This document shows positions 7,740 to 15,515 of a DNA stretch of 64,000 nucleotides, in pieces. Source of the stretch: Acetobacteraceae bacterium. GTDB taxonomy: Bacteria; Pseudomonadota; Alphaproteobacteria; Acetobacterales; Acetobacteraceae. Both the position numbers and the translations under genes were made by a program. Position 1 is the first letter of the stretch; the number at the start of each line of letters is the position of its first letter. The DNA lies in NCBI GenBank assembly GCA_003506895.1, contig DNXO01000026.1, positions 21,756-85,755 of the forward strand, in the 5' to 3' direction. Below the pieces are notes generated by a model that ran no database searches, was not told where the DNA came from, and saw nothing but the letters and a program-made list of their open reading frames with translations.

Positions 7740-9059
7740 ATGCGTATTTCGGTCTTCGGTATCGGTTATGTCGGCGTCGTGTCCTGCGGCTGCCTCGCGG
7801 AACTGGGGCATGAGATCGTCGGCGTCGATGTGTCCCCCGCCAAGATCGCGATGCTCGCATCCGGCCGGTCCCCGATCGTCGAGGACGCCATCGACTCGCT
7901 GATCGCCGGCGCCGTCCAGCAAGGCCGGCTGACCGCGACCGATGATGTCGCCGCGGCGGTTCATGGCACAGACGTCTCGTTCATATCCGTCGGCACCCCC
8001 AGCGCCGCCGACGGCAGCGTGGCGCTCGGCTATGTGGACGGCGTCATCAGGCAGATTGGCGCCGCGGTCCGCGCCAAGACCGGCCGCCCGCACACCGTCG
8101 TCATGCGCTCCACCGTGCCGCCCGGCACGGCCGAGGACCGGATCATCCCGCTGCTGGAGGATGCCAGCGGCCGCCGGTTGGGCGAGGGCGTGTTCTACTA
8201 CAGCAACCCGGAATTCCTGCGCGAGGGGTCCTCGGTCCGCGATTTCCGCTCCCCCCCGTTCACCCTGATCGGCGCCCCGGTGGGCGATGACGCCACGATC
8301 CTGCGCGAAATATACGCCGCCATCGACGCCCCCGTGCATGTCGCCCCGATCCGCGTGGCCGAGAGCGTCAAGCACATCTCCAACGTCTTTCACGCGGTGA
8401 AGCTGACCTTCGCCAACGAGGCCGGCGCCATCCTCGCCGCCCACGGTGTCGATGCCAGGGAGGCGCTGCGGCTGCTGTGCGAGGACCGGGTGCTGAACAT
8501 CTCCCCCGCCTATCTGCGGCCGGGATTCGCGTTCGGCGGATCGTGCCTGCCGAAGGACGTGCGCAGCTTCCTGTCGCTGGCCGACCAGAAAAACCTGTCC
8601 GCGCCGATGCTGAAGAACCTGCTGCCAGCCAACCACGCGATCATCGACCGCACGTTTCAGGCCGTCGCCCGCCACGGCCGCCAACCCGTCGCGCTGTTCG
8701 GCCTGGCATTCAAGCAGGGCACCGACGACCTGCGCGAATCCCCGTTCGTGCTGCTGGCCGAGAAGCTGCTGGGCAAGGGCTACGATCTGCGCATCTACGA
8801 CCGCTTCGTCCAGGTGGCGACGCTGATGGGCTCGAATAGAGCCTATATTGACCAGGAAATCCCGCACCTGGAGCGGCTGATGGTCGTCAGCCCCGAGGCC
8901 GCCCTGTCCGGCACCAAGGTGGCCATCATCGGGCACATCGCGCCCGAGGATCGGCCGGCCTTGCTGGCCGCGCTGAAGAACCACGTGGTGATCGACCTCG
9001 CTGGCATTGCCGATGTGCGGGCCCATCCCGGAATCGCCTATGAGGGCCTGTGCTGGTGA
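7740..9059 (+). CDS. algD: AlgD-type nucleotide-sugar dehydrogenase (GDP-mannose 6-dehydrogenase family)
   Basis: A 439-residue NAD-dependent enzyme that oxidises a nucleotide sugar to its uronic acid. The Rossmann start MRISVFGIGYVGVVSCGCLA, the NPEFLRE motif and the active-site loop GFAFGGSCLPKDVRSF with the catalytic cysteine are plain. Resemblance to Pseudomonas AlgD runs end to end, including the terminal EGxCW, which is why I favour GDP-mannose over UDP-glucose as substrate. No other alginate genes are nearby. The next gene, a glycosyltransferase, overlaps its stop, so the pair probably serves an exopolysaccharide. Confidence 0.85.
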   Translation: MRISVFGIGYVGVVSCGCLAELGHEIVGVDVSPAKIAMLASGRSPIVEDAIDSLIAGAVQQGRLTATDDVAAAVHGTDVSFISVGTPSAADGSVALGYVDGVIRQIGAAVRAKTGRPHTVVMRSTVPPGTAEDRIIPLLEDASGRRLGEGVFYYSNPEFLREGSSVRDFRSPPFTLIGAPVGDDATILREIYAAIDAPVHVAPIRVAESVKHISNVFHAVKLTFANEAGAILAAHGVDAREALRLLCEDRVLNISPAYLRPGFAFGGSCLPKDVRSFLSLADQKNLSAPMLKNLLPANHAIIDRTFQAVARHGRQPVALFGLAFKQGTDDLRESPFVLLAEKLLGKGYDLRIYDRFVQVATLMGSNRAYIDQEIPHLERLMVVSPEAALSGTKVAIIGHIAPEDRPALLAALKNHVVIDLAGIADVRAHPGIAYEGLCW

Positions 9060-10270
9060 GGCGCCCAAGGCTGCTGTTCGTCAGCCCGCGCTTTCTGTTT
9101 CCGATGGACCAGGGTGGCAAAATCCGCACCGGGAACACCCTGCGCGGCATGAAGGGCGGCGCATTCGACATCACGCTTGTGTCCCCCGCCCCCGCCGACC
9201 ATGCTCGGTATGGCAAGGACATCGAAGCGGCCTGCGACCGGTTTGTGCCGTGGCCGGAACAGCCGCGATCCCGCATCCGGCGCGTGCTGGCGTTGGCGAG
9301 CCGGCTGCCCGTCGCAGCGGCCACCGACCGCTCCGCCGCCGGCAGCGCCGTGGTGAAGCAGGCACTGGCCGACAAGCCCGACGTCGTGGTGGTCGATTTC
9401 CCCCATGCCGATGTGCTGATGCCGCCGCGTATCGACGCCGCCACGGTGATGTTCACCCATAACGTCGAGGCCGAGATTTTTGAGCGCCACGCCAAGCGTG
9501 AAACCGGAATCTGGGGCTTCGTCTGGGCCAACCAAAGCCGCAAGATGGCGCGTCTGGAGCAGGAAAGCCTGGCCCGATACGATTCGGTCGTTGCGGTTTC
9601 GGACCGTGACCGCGACGTGCTGGCCAAGCGCTATCGCCTGAAACTGGTGGAGGCGATCGACACCGGCGTCGATCTGGATTTCTTCGCGATGAACCCGCCG
9701 GACAGCGAACCCGATCCCGGCGGCGACGGCGGCACCCTGATCTTCACCGCCACCATGAGCTGGGCGGCTAATGTGGAGGGCATCCATTTCCTCCTGGATG
9801 AGGTCTGGCCTCGCTTGTTGGCGGTGCGGCCGCGGATGAAGGCGGTGATCATCGGCCGCAATCCGCCGGCTTCGCTGGCCGAAAAGGTCAAGGAGCGTGG
9901 CCTGAACGTCACCCTGACGGGGTTCGTGGACGACATCCGGCCCTATGTCGCGGGCGCCAATGTCTATGTCATCCCGCTGTTCGTCGGCAGCGGCACAAGG
10001 ATCAAGGCGTTCGAGGCGATGGCCATGGGCCGCCCCGTCGTCTCCACGACGCTGGGGATCGAAGGCCTGGACGTCACCGACGGAGAGAACTTCCTCCGCG
10101 CCAATGATGCGGACGCCTTTGCCCGGTCGATCCTGGGGTTGCTGGACGATGCCTCGCTGCGATCCCGCATCGCGACGGCCGCCCGCCACCTGATGGAGGA
10201 GCGGTTTTCCTGGTCGCGAGTCGCCGCACAGTTCGAGGCGATTTGCCTCCGCGTGCTGGAACGCCGCTAA
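9056..10270 (+). CDS. Glycosyltransferase family 4-like protein
   Basis: A roughly 404-residue GT-B glycosyltransferase, acting in the cytoplasm or at the inner face of the membrane. The N-terminal strand RLLFVSPRFLFP with QGGKIRT matches the acceptor domain of group 1 transferases similar to those in EpsH/PEP-CTERM polysaccharide loci. The donor-binding C-terminal domain shows GSGTRIKAFEAMAMGRPVV, with the conserved glutamate. GTG at 9056 is preferred because GAGGG lies 9 nt upstream; GTG at 9050 is possible. The start overlaps the algD stop. Its TAA overlaps the stop of the convergent CoA-transferase gene. Confidence 0.87.
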   Translation: MRRPRLLFVSPRFLFPMDQGGKIRTGNTLRGMKGGAFDITLVSPAPADHARYGKDIEAACDRFVPWPEQPRSRIRRVLALASRLPVAAATDRSAAGSAVVKQALADKPDVVVVDFPHADVLMPPRIDAATVMFTHNVEAEIFERHAKRETGIWGFVWANQSRKMARLEQESLARYDSVVAVSDRDRDVLAKRYRLKLVEAIDTGVDLDFFAMNPPDSEPDPGGDGGTLIFTATMSWAANVEGIHFLLDEVWPRLLAVRPRMKAVIIGRNPPASLAEKVKERGLNVTLTGFVDDIRPYVAGANVYVIPLFVGSGTRIKAFEAMAMGRPVVSTTLGIEGLDVTDGENFLRANDADAFARSILGLLDDASLRSRIATAARHLMEERFSWSRVAAQFEAICLRVLERR

Positions 10271-11670
10271 ACCGGCCACACCGGCGGGTGATAACCCAGC
10301 GGAACCGTCGGCTGCGTCCAATGCGGCGGCGATTCGGACAATGATACAACCGGGCCGAGGTGCTTAAGCCGGCCGGACGGGGTGTCACTGACCATCGACC
10401 AGCGGTCGATCTCCTCCGGCGCGAACTCGGCCGGGACGTTTTGCAACGACGCCGCCGGAACCTCACCCAGATCGACAATCCATTTACCGACCTGGGCGAG
10501 GGAAATGCGGACCAGCCAGCTTCCGCCCTGCTCCGCGCGCCGCTTCAGGGCGACCATCGCGCCCGTCGCCATCAGGTAGCCGGTGCAGTAGTCGATCGCC
10601 GACAGCGGATAGAATTGCGGCCCCGGCGCGCTGCCGGGAAACACCTCGCCCTGTCTATGGGTCATGCCGCTGACGGACTGGATCACGGTGTCGAAGCCGC
10701 GGCGGGACGCCCAGGGTCCGGTGTGGCCGAACGCGCAAAGCGAGACATAGATCAGTCCGGGACGGATTGCTGTCAGTTCCTCGGGCGACAAGCCGCGCGC
10801 ACCCAGCGTCCCGGGCCGGTATCCCTGGGAGAAGATGTCGGACTGGCGGACCAGACCACGCAGCGTGTCCACGTTGGATTGGTCCCGCAGATCTAGGTAG
10901 GTGGACATCTTGCCGTGACCGGTATCCAGTTCCTGATACCCAAGGTTCGGCAGATGCGGCGCCGAGATCTTCATCACATGGGCGCCGTGCTCGGCCAAAG
11001 TCCGAGCGCAGGTGGGGCCGGCGAGGACGCGGGTCACGTCAACCACGCGGATACCGGACAATGGGCGGTCGCCCGCCGGTAGCGGTTCCGGATCGCTGTC
11101 GCCGATCTTCACGATCTCCATCAACGGCAATGCGGCCACCGCCGCGGCCTGAGGGTGAATCGCCCATTCGGCGGCCGTTCGGACCATGCCGCCGGCGCCC
11201 TTGGCGGCGATGATGGCTTCCTCCAGATCGGAGGCATTCCATTTGGCCACCGCCTTGGTCACGGCATCGCGGCTTTCCTCGCAGCCCAGGACAGTCAGCG
11301 CGGCGGCGCGATGGTTCGGGAAGTTGGCATGGACGTAGCTCCAGCGGCCATCCTTTGTCGGGTAGAACCCCATGATCGAGTTCCGGCCGGCGGAGACCTC
11401 GCCGTCGCCGACCTTCAGGTAATGGCCGCTGCGCAGCGAGGCTGTTGCCTGACGCACATCGACACCGACGGACTGACGCCGGCCCGTGCGCTGCTGCCAA
11501 AGGTCGGACACCGCCAAGCCGGTCGCGGCCAAGGTCGCGGCGCCGGCGACACCGACACGGAACGGGGTTGGCAGGATCGGATCGGTGCCGTTGGTGAAGC
11601 GAACCGCGTCGGCCTGATCGACGGACAGCCCCGTGGGCGGCAAAATGGTGCGTAGGGCCGCGTGCGGCAT
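10267..11670 (-). CDS. CaiB/BaiF class III CoA-transferase with rearranged halves
   Basis: A 467-residue family III CoA-transferase. The canonical amino-terminal motif, PLSGIRVVDVTRVLAGPTCA, does not begin the protein but appears around residue 205. It is followed by the usual GHGKMSTYLDLRD and RPGLIYVSLCAFGHTGPW segments. The first 200 residues instead resemble material usually found toward the middle or C-terminal end of the family (TDPILPTPFRVGVAGAATLA). It is therefore either a permuted enzyme or a fused pair of partial domains. Donor and acceptor are unknown. It overlaps the glycosyltransferase stop by 4 nt. Confidence 0.82.
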   Translation of the reverse strand: MPHAALRTILPPTGLSVDQADAVRFTNGTDPILPTPFRVGVAGAATLAATGLAVSDLWQQRTGRRQSVGVDVRQATASLRSGHYLKVGDGEVSAGRNSIMGFYPTKDGRWSYVHANFPNHRAAALTVLGCEESRDAVTKAVAKWNASDLEEAIIAAKGAGGMVRTAAEWAIHPQAAAVAALPLMEIVKIGDSDPEPLPAGDRPLSGIRVVDVTRVLAGPTCARTLAEHGAHVMKISAPHLPNLGYQELDTGHGKMSTYLDLRDQSNVDTLRGLVRQSDIFSQGYRPGTLGARGLSPEELTAIRPGLIYVSLCAFGHTGPWASRRGFDTVIQSVSGMTHRQGEVFPGSAPGPQFYPLSAIDYCTGYLMATGAMVALKRRAEQGGSWLVRISLAQVGKWIVDLGEVPAASLQNVPAEFAPEEIDRWSMVSDTPSGRLKHLGPVVSLSESPPHWTQPTVPLGYHPPVWPV

Positions 11671-11726
11671 GGTCGTTCCCCGGACATGGACGTTGGCGCG
11701 AGCATGCCCCAGTCCGGATTATCCAG

Positions 11727-12359
11727 CTAGGCGACGACCTGAAGCGGTAGCGCTTCAGTTGGTGCGGCGACGTGCAGGTTCACCACGATGGGGCGATGGT
11801 CGGAGGATTCCCGCAGCAGCGCGTGGGCGCCTAGACACGCCACCCCGCGGATCAGGCAGCGGTCGATTCGCAGTGGCACGACATCGCCGGCGATATGGGT
11901 GTGCTCGCGCGGCCCTACATCGCGGAAGCCCGGCAACAGGGCCGGGCCAATCAGGTTGTAATCGCCCACCACGGCCGATCGGAACGGCAATACCCTGGCA
12001 ATCCGGCGAAGTTGGCGGCGATTCAGGATCTGGCCGTGCGAGAGGTGAACATTGGCCACGGCGATCGCGCCGAAATCGATGATCTGACACACCCGGTTGA
12101 ACATCGCGCCATTCTGAAGCGGAAGCACCGCCGGCGTGCTGGGAAACGGCACCGGACTCCAGACCGCGAGACCATGGATACGGCCGGGAAGCAGATTACG
12201 CTGATAGTGGCCGCCGACACGCGTTGTCAGGCCGTCCATCTCCTGCGTTGCCTCCTGCATCAGGAGCAGATCGGGATCCTCCCGCCGGATGAGGCGGACG
12301 ACATCGTCAAGAGAGGCCCCGGTCAGGCGGAGCAGGTTCCAACTGATGAGTTTGATCAT
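11727..12359 (-). CDS. Endonuclease/exonuclease/phosphatase family protein
   Basis: A 210-residue EEP-fold metal-dependent phosphoesterase. Family motifs occur in order: KLISWNLLR at the start, LLLMQEAT with the metal-binding glutamate, VANVHLSHG, VVGDYNLIGP with the Asp-x-Asn pair, and SSDHRPIVV with the terminal Asp-His dyad. The start is placed at the Met of MIKLISWN because the family fold begins there; an upstream in-frame ATG at 12413 would add 18 unrelated residues. Substrates could be nucleic acid, phospholipid or inositol phosphate. The neighbouring cardiolipin synthase on the same strand hints at lipids, weakly. Confidence 0.82.
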   Translation of the reverse strand: MIKLISWNLLRLTGASLDDVVRLIRREDPDLLLMQEATQEMDGLTTRVGGHYQRNLLPGRIHGLAVWSPVPFPSTPAVLPLQNGAMFNRVCQIIDFGAIAVANVHLSHGQILNRRQLRRIARVLPFRSAVVGDYNLIGPALLPGFRDVGPREHTHIAGDVVPLRIDRCLIRGVACLGAHALLRESSDHRPIVVNLHVAAPTEALPLQVVA

Positions 12360-12444
12360 TTCACTCAATAAATGGGGGATGTGGGCTACCTTGCACAAGA
12401 AAACTCCGTGCATGGCTGTTGTTTAGTTTGGTGGGGGTAACGGG

Positions 12445-13869
12445 TCACAGGTACGGCAACATCAGACGGGCGGCGGCATCGCGGATACGTTCGAAAAAAA
12501 CCCGGTCATCAAGTTCGGCCTGTGTCAGCTCCGATCGGCGGACGGCTTCCATCAGCGATGTCAGGGCGGCCGCCAGATCGCCATCATAGACCTCCATGCA
12601 GAGTTCGAAGTTCAGCCGGAAGGACCGCATGTCCCAGTTGGTGCTGCCAATCAGACACCATTCGTTGTCCACGACCATCATCTTCGAGTGATGAAACGGC
12701 GGAGGGCTGCGCCAGATGCGCACGCCACCGGCCAGAAGCGGACCGATATTGGCGCGCGTTCCCCAATCGACCAGCGGGTGATCGCTCTCCCCCGGAATAA
12801 CCAGATTGACGGCCACGCCGCGCATGGCGGCCAGGGAAAGCGCTGTAATCATGCGCTCATCCGGCAGGAAGTAGGGTGTCATGACCGCAATGCTCTTGCG
12901 CGCGCAGGTCACGGCCTGCAGGACCGCGAACTCCACCTTCTCAATGTCCTCGTCCGGTCCTGAGTCGATCACGCGAGCCAGCGCGCCCGGCTGGGGGACG
13001 ATCGGAGGCGACCATTTGTCGTCATCCAGATCCTCATCGGTCACGAAGGCCCAATCCTGAACGAAGGCCTCGGAAAGCTGCGACACGACTGGACCGTCAA
13101 TGCGGAAATGCAGGTCTTGCACGGGCTCTTTCGGACGCATCGCCATGACGTTCTTGTCGGCGATGTTCATCCCACCGGTAAAGCCGATCGTGCCATCAAC
13201 GACCAGTATCTTTTTGTGGGAGCGCAGATTCGCGAATGGCATTCGCCACGGCAGGACGGAGTGCATGAACCGCGCGGCCTTCACGCCATGCCGCCGCAAC
13301 CGATAATAGGTCGGCGACCTGATCCAGCCACCGCCAATTCCGTCGATCAGAACGCGAACCTCGACCCCGCGCGCCTGGGCCGCCACCAGCGCGACGATAA
13401 AGCGGCCACCCCATTCGTCGTCGTGGAAAATATAGGATGACAGGCCGACGCTGGCGTTCGCCGCCGCGATCGCCGCCAGCATGGGCGGATAGGCCTCGTC
13501 GCCATTCTGGTATATCTGGACCCTCGTCCCGGACCGCAGGGGCCGTTCGGTGATGCGACCCACGGCGTGCGCCAATTGATCCAGTTCGGTTTCGACACTT
13601 GCCGAATTCCCATTACCCGAACCATCCGGGTCACCGTCTTGCGGGCGCATACGCCGAGCGCGACGCCTGACGCGGTTGACGCCGAACATCGCGTAGAGGG
13701 CGGCGCCAACGATGGGGGCGAACCAGACGAGGCCGATCCAGCCGACGGCGGACGCGACCTCTCGCTTGCGCAGCAGGATATGGATCGTGACACCGACGAC
13801 AAGGACGAAGTCGGCGCTCAGTAACGCGTCAGCATGGACGTACAGCAGACCCCGCCAGATATCGTTCAT
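12445..13869 (-). CDS. cls: Cardiolipin synthase (phospholipase D family)
   Basis: A 474-residue membrane enzyme that condenses phosphatidylglycerol into cardiolipin. Two N-terminal membrane segments, with HILLRKREVASAVGW between them, are followed by two PLD catalytic motifs: HKKILVVDGTIGFTGG and HHSKMMVVDNEWCLIGS. Both carry the HxK(x)4D signature and the downstream Asn/Ser. Length and layout match bacterial Cls (about 480 residues). The fragment YPPMLAAIAAANASV precedes the first domain as in ClsA. The upstream 300 nt contain no gene but end in a long hairpin. Confidence 0.93.
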   Translation of the reverse strand: MNDIWRGLLYVHADALLSADFVLVVGVTIHILLRKREVASAVGWIGLVWFAPIVGAALYAMFGVNRVRRRARRMRPQDGDPDGSGNGNSASVETELDQLAHAVGRITERPLRSGTRVQIYQNGDEAYPPMLAAIAAANASVGLSSYIFHDDEWGGRFIVALVAAQARGVEVRVLIDGIGGGWIRSPTYYRLRRHGVKAARFMHSVLPWRMPFANLRSHKKILVVDGTIGFTGGMNIADKNVMAMRPKEPVQDLHFRIDGPVVSQLSEAFVQDWAFVTDEDLDDDKWSPPIVPQPGALARVIDSGPDEDIEKVEFAVLQAVTCARKSIAVMTPYFLPDERMITALSLAAMRGVAVNLVIPGESDHPLVDWGTRANIGPLLAGGVRIWRSPPPFHHSKMMVVDNEWCLIGSTNWDMRSFRLNFELCMEVYDGDLAAALTSLMEAVRRSELTQAELDDRVFFERIRDAAARLMLPYL

Positions 13870-14125
13870 CGGGCGTGGGAAGGGGCTTCGGACGAAGCGT
13901 TCATCGGCTGGAGGTAGGTGATCCCGAGGCGGGAAGCAACCACGCTATGCAATCAAACGGCGGTCACCGCCTGACCGGCCCGACCGACGACCGGGCCTGA
14001 ATCAGGTGCCTGGTGACCCAATGCACCCAAGCGTGAGGTCAGGTGCTTCGGAATCGGGCAGCTAGTGGTCCGATCCCCACAGAAGCATCCTTGCGGTCGG
14101 GTGAATCGGCCCGCCAAATCAAGGA
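13870..14125. other. Non-coding region upstream of cls
   Basis: No credible gene was found here. It holds a GGCCCG/CGGGCC dyad around 13978-13998 and two direct copies of TCAGGTGC. CTAGTGGTCCG at 14062-14072 resembles the arms of the hairpin that follows, so 14062-14173 may be a small repeat element with related ends. The cls promoter probably lies here but I cannot place it. Confidence 0.35.
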
Positions 14126-14173
14126 CTAGTGGATAAAGTCCGGCGGCACCATCCGTCGGACTTTATCCACTAG
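14126..14173. repeat. Long near-perfect hairpin overlapping the yajC stop codon
   Basis: Arms of 21 nt (14126-14146 and 14153-14173) pair with one mismatch around the 6-nt loop CACCAT. Each arm begins at CTAGTGGATAAAGTCCG when read inward. The right arm includes the TAG stop of yajC. There is no T-tract on either side, so it is not a standard intrinsic terminator. It could be a repeat element end, an mRNA-stabilising structure or a factor-assisted terminator. Confidence 0.7.
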
Positions 14174-14559
14174 GACGCTTTGTCCTTAACCGGCTTGGTG
14201 TCGTTCGCCGCGACGGGCTTGACCACGCTGGTGATCGTCTCACGCAGTACGGTGACGCGCAGGTTCGGGGCGATTTCAACCTCGATCTCGTTGGAGGCGA
14301 CCTGCTTGCCGTCCTTGTCCTGCACCGTCGGCACGCGCTGCACAGTGCCCAGGATGCCGCCGCCGGTGACGACCTTGTCGCCGCGCTTCAGCGCCTGAAG
14401 CATCGCACGCATCTCTTTCTGCTTCTGCTGCTGGGGCCGGATCAGCAGGAAGTAGAAGACCGCGAAGATCAGAACCAGCGGGGCGAACTGGGTCGCACTC
14501 GCCATGATGCCGCTGGCATCTTGCGCATAGGCCGGGGAAATAAGGGAAAACGGGTTCAT
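14170..14559 (-). CDS. yajC: Preprotein translocase subunit YajC
   Basis: A 129-residue inner-membrane protein associated with SecDF. It has a single membrane segment (FAPLVLIFAVFYFLLIRP) followed by PQQQKQKEMRAML, the conserved YajC turn, then a small beta domain with KRGDKVVTGGGILGTV. Length and order fit the family. The preceding residues SPAYAQDA are typical of alphaproteobacterial YajC. It is divergent from a DUF815 ATPase, a common arrangement in related genomes as I recall. The stop codon lies inside a long hairpin. Confidence 0.95.
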   Translation of the reverse strand: MNPFSLISPAYAQDASGIMASATQFAPLVLIFAVFYFLLIRPQQQKQKEMRAMLQALKRGDKVVTGGGILGTVQRVPTVQDKDGKQVASNEIEVEIAPNLRVTVLRETITSVVKPVAANDTKPVKDKAS

Positions 14560-14663
14560 AACGGCGCGGGTCCTTGCGATGCAGCGGGCCGGACCATAGT
14601 TTCCGCCCCTCTTTCGTCAAGCGCCGTCTTCAGACGGCCAGTCGCCTTTGGAAAAACGCCCGT

Positions 14664-15515
14664 ATGGAACAGATTTCGCTCGACCTTTTGACCCGCATCG
14701 CGGCCGCGCTGGAGCGGTTGGCACCACCGCCGCCCAACGCGCTGGACCTGACCGCGGCGGATGCGTTCGTCTGGCACCCCTCGCCCGCCCATCTGGCGCC
14801 GGTGCGGAAAATCTCCCGGGTCGATATCGGGCTGCTGCGCGGCGTGGACCGGCAGAAGGACATCCTGGTTGAAAATACCCTGCGCTTCGCCCGCGGCCTG
14901 CCCGCAAACAACGCCATGTTGTGGGGCGCGCGCGGGATGGGCAAATCGTCGCTGGTGAAAGCGACGCACGCGGTCGCGAACCAGGAAAACCCCGGTTGTC
15001 TGGCGCTGATCGAGATCCATCGCGAAGACATCCGCACCCTGCCCGACCTTCTGAACCTGCTGCGCGCGGAAAAGCGGCGCTGCCTGATCCTGTGCGACGA
15101 TCTGTCGTTCGAGAAGGAAGATGCCGACTACAAGGCGCTGAAGTCCGTGCTGGATGGCGGGATCGAGGGCCGGCCCGACAACGTGCTGTTCTACGCCACG
15201 TCCAACCGCCGGCACCTGATGCCGCGCGACATGATCGAGAACGAGCGCTCCACCGCGATCAACCCCAACGAGTCGATCGAGGAAAAAGTCTCGTTGTCCG
15301 ACCGGTTCGGGCTGTGGCTGGGCTTCCACAACTGCGACCAGCCTACCTTCCTGGCGATGATCGACGGGTATGCGGCCGATATCGGCCTGCCGATCTCCCC
15401 GGACGAACTGCACGCCGAAGCGGTGGAGTGGTCGGTCACCAGGGGCGCTCGGTCGGGTCGCGTGGCGTGGCAGTTCATCCAGGAAATGGCCGGCAGGCTG
15501 GGTGTTAAGGCCTGA
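14664..15515 (+). CDS. DUF815 family AAA-type ATPase
   Basis: A 283-residue cytoplasmic ATPase of unknown role. The Walker A motif is WGARGMGKSSLVKA, Walker B is CLILCDDLSFE, and a sensor-like YATSNRRHLMPRDM follows, which together define DUF815. The start at the Met of MEQISLDLL is chosen because the conserved sequence begins just after it; an upstream in-frame ATG at 14574 would read through the yajC promoter region. It is divergent from yajC. Its end overlaps the convergent hyuB-like gene by 11 nt. Confidence 0.88.
   Translation: MEQISLDLLTRIAAALERLAPPPPNALDLTAADAFVWHPSPAHLAPVRKISRVDIGLLRGVDRQKDILVENTLRFARGLPANNAMLWGARGMGKSSLVKATHAVANQENPGCLALIEIHREDIRTLPDLLNLLRAEKRRCLILCDDLSFEKEDADYKALKSVLDGGIEGRPDNVLFYATSNRRHLMPRDMIENERSTAINPNESIEEKVSLSDRFGLWLGFHNCDQPTFLAMIDGYAADIGLPISPDELHAEAVEWSVTRGARSGRVAWQFIQEMAGRLGVKA

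Noticed and set aside
7389..9068. A 559-residue minus-strand frame opposite algD
   Set aside because: Low-complexity composition (Gly, Gln, His, Arg) with no motifs; the opposite strand carries a complete AlgD-type enzyme.
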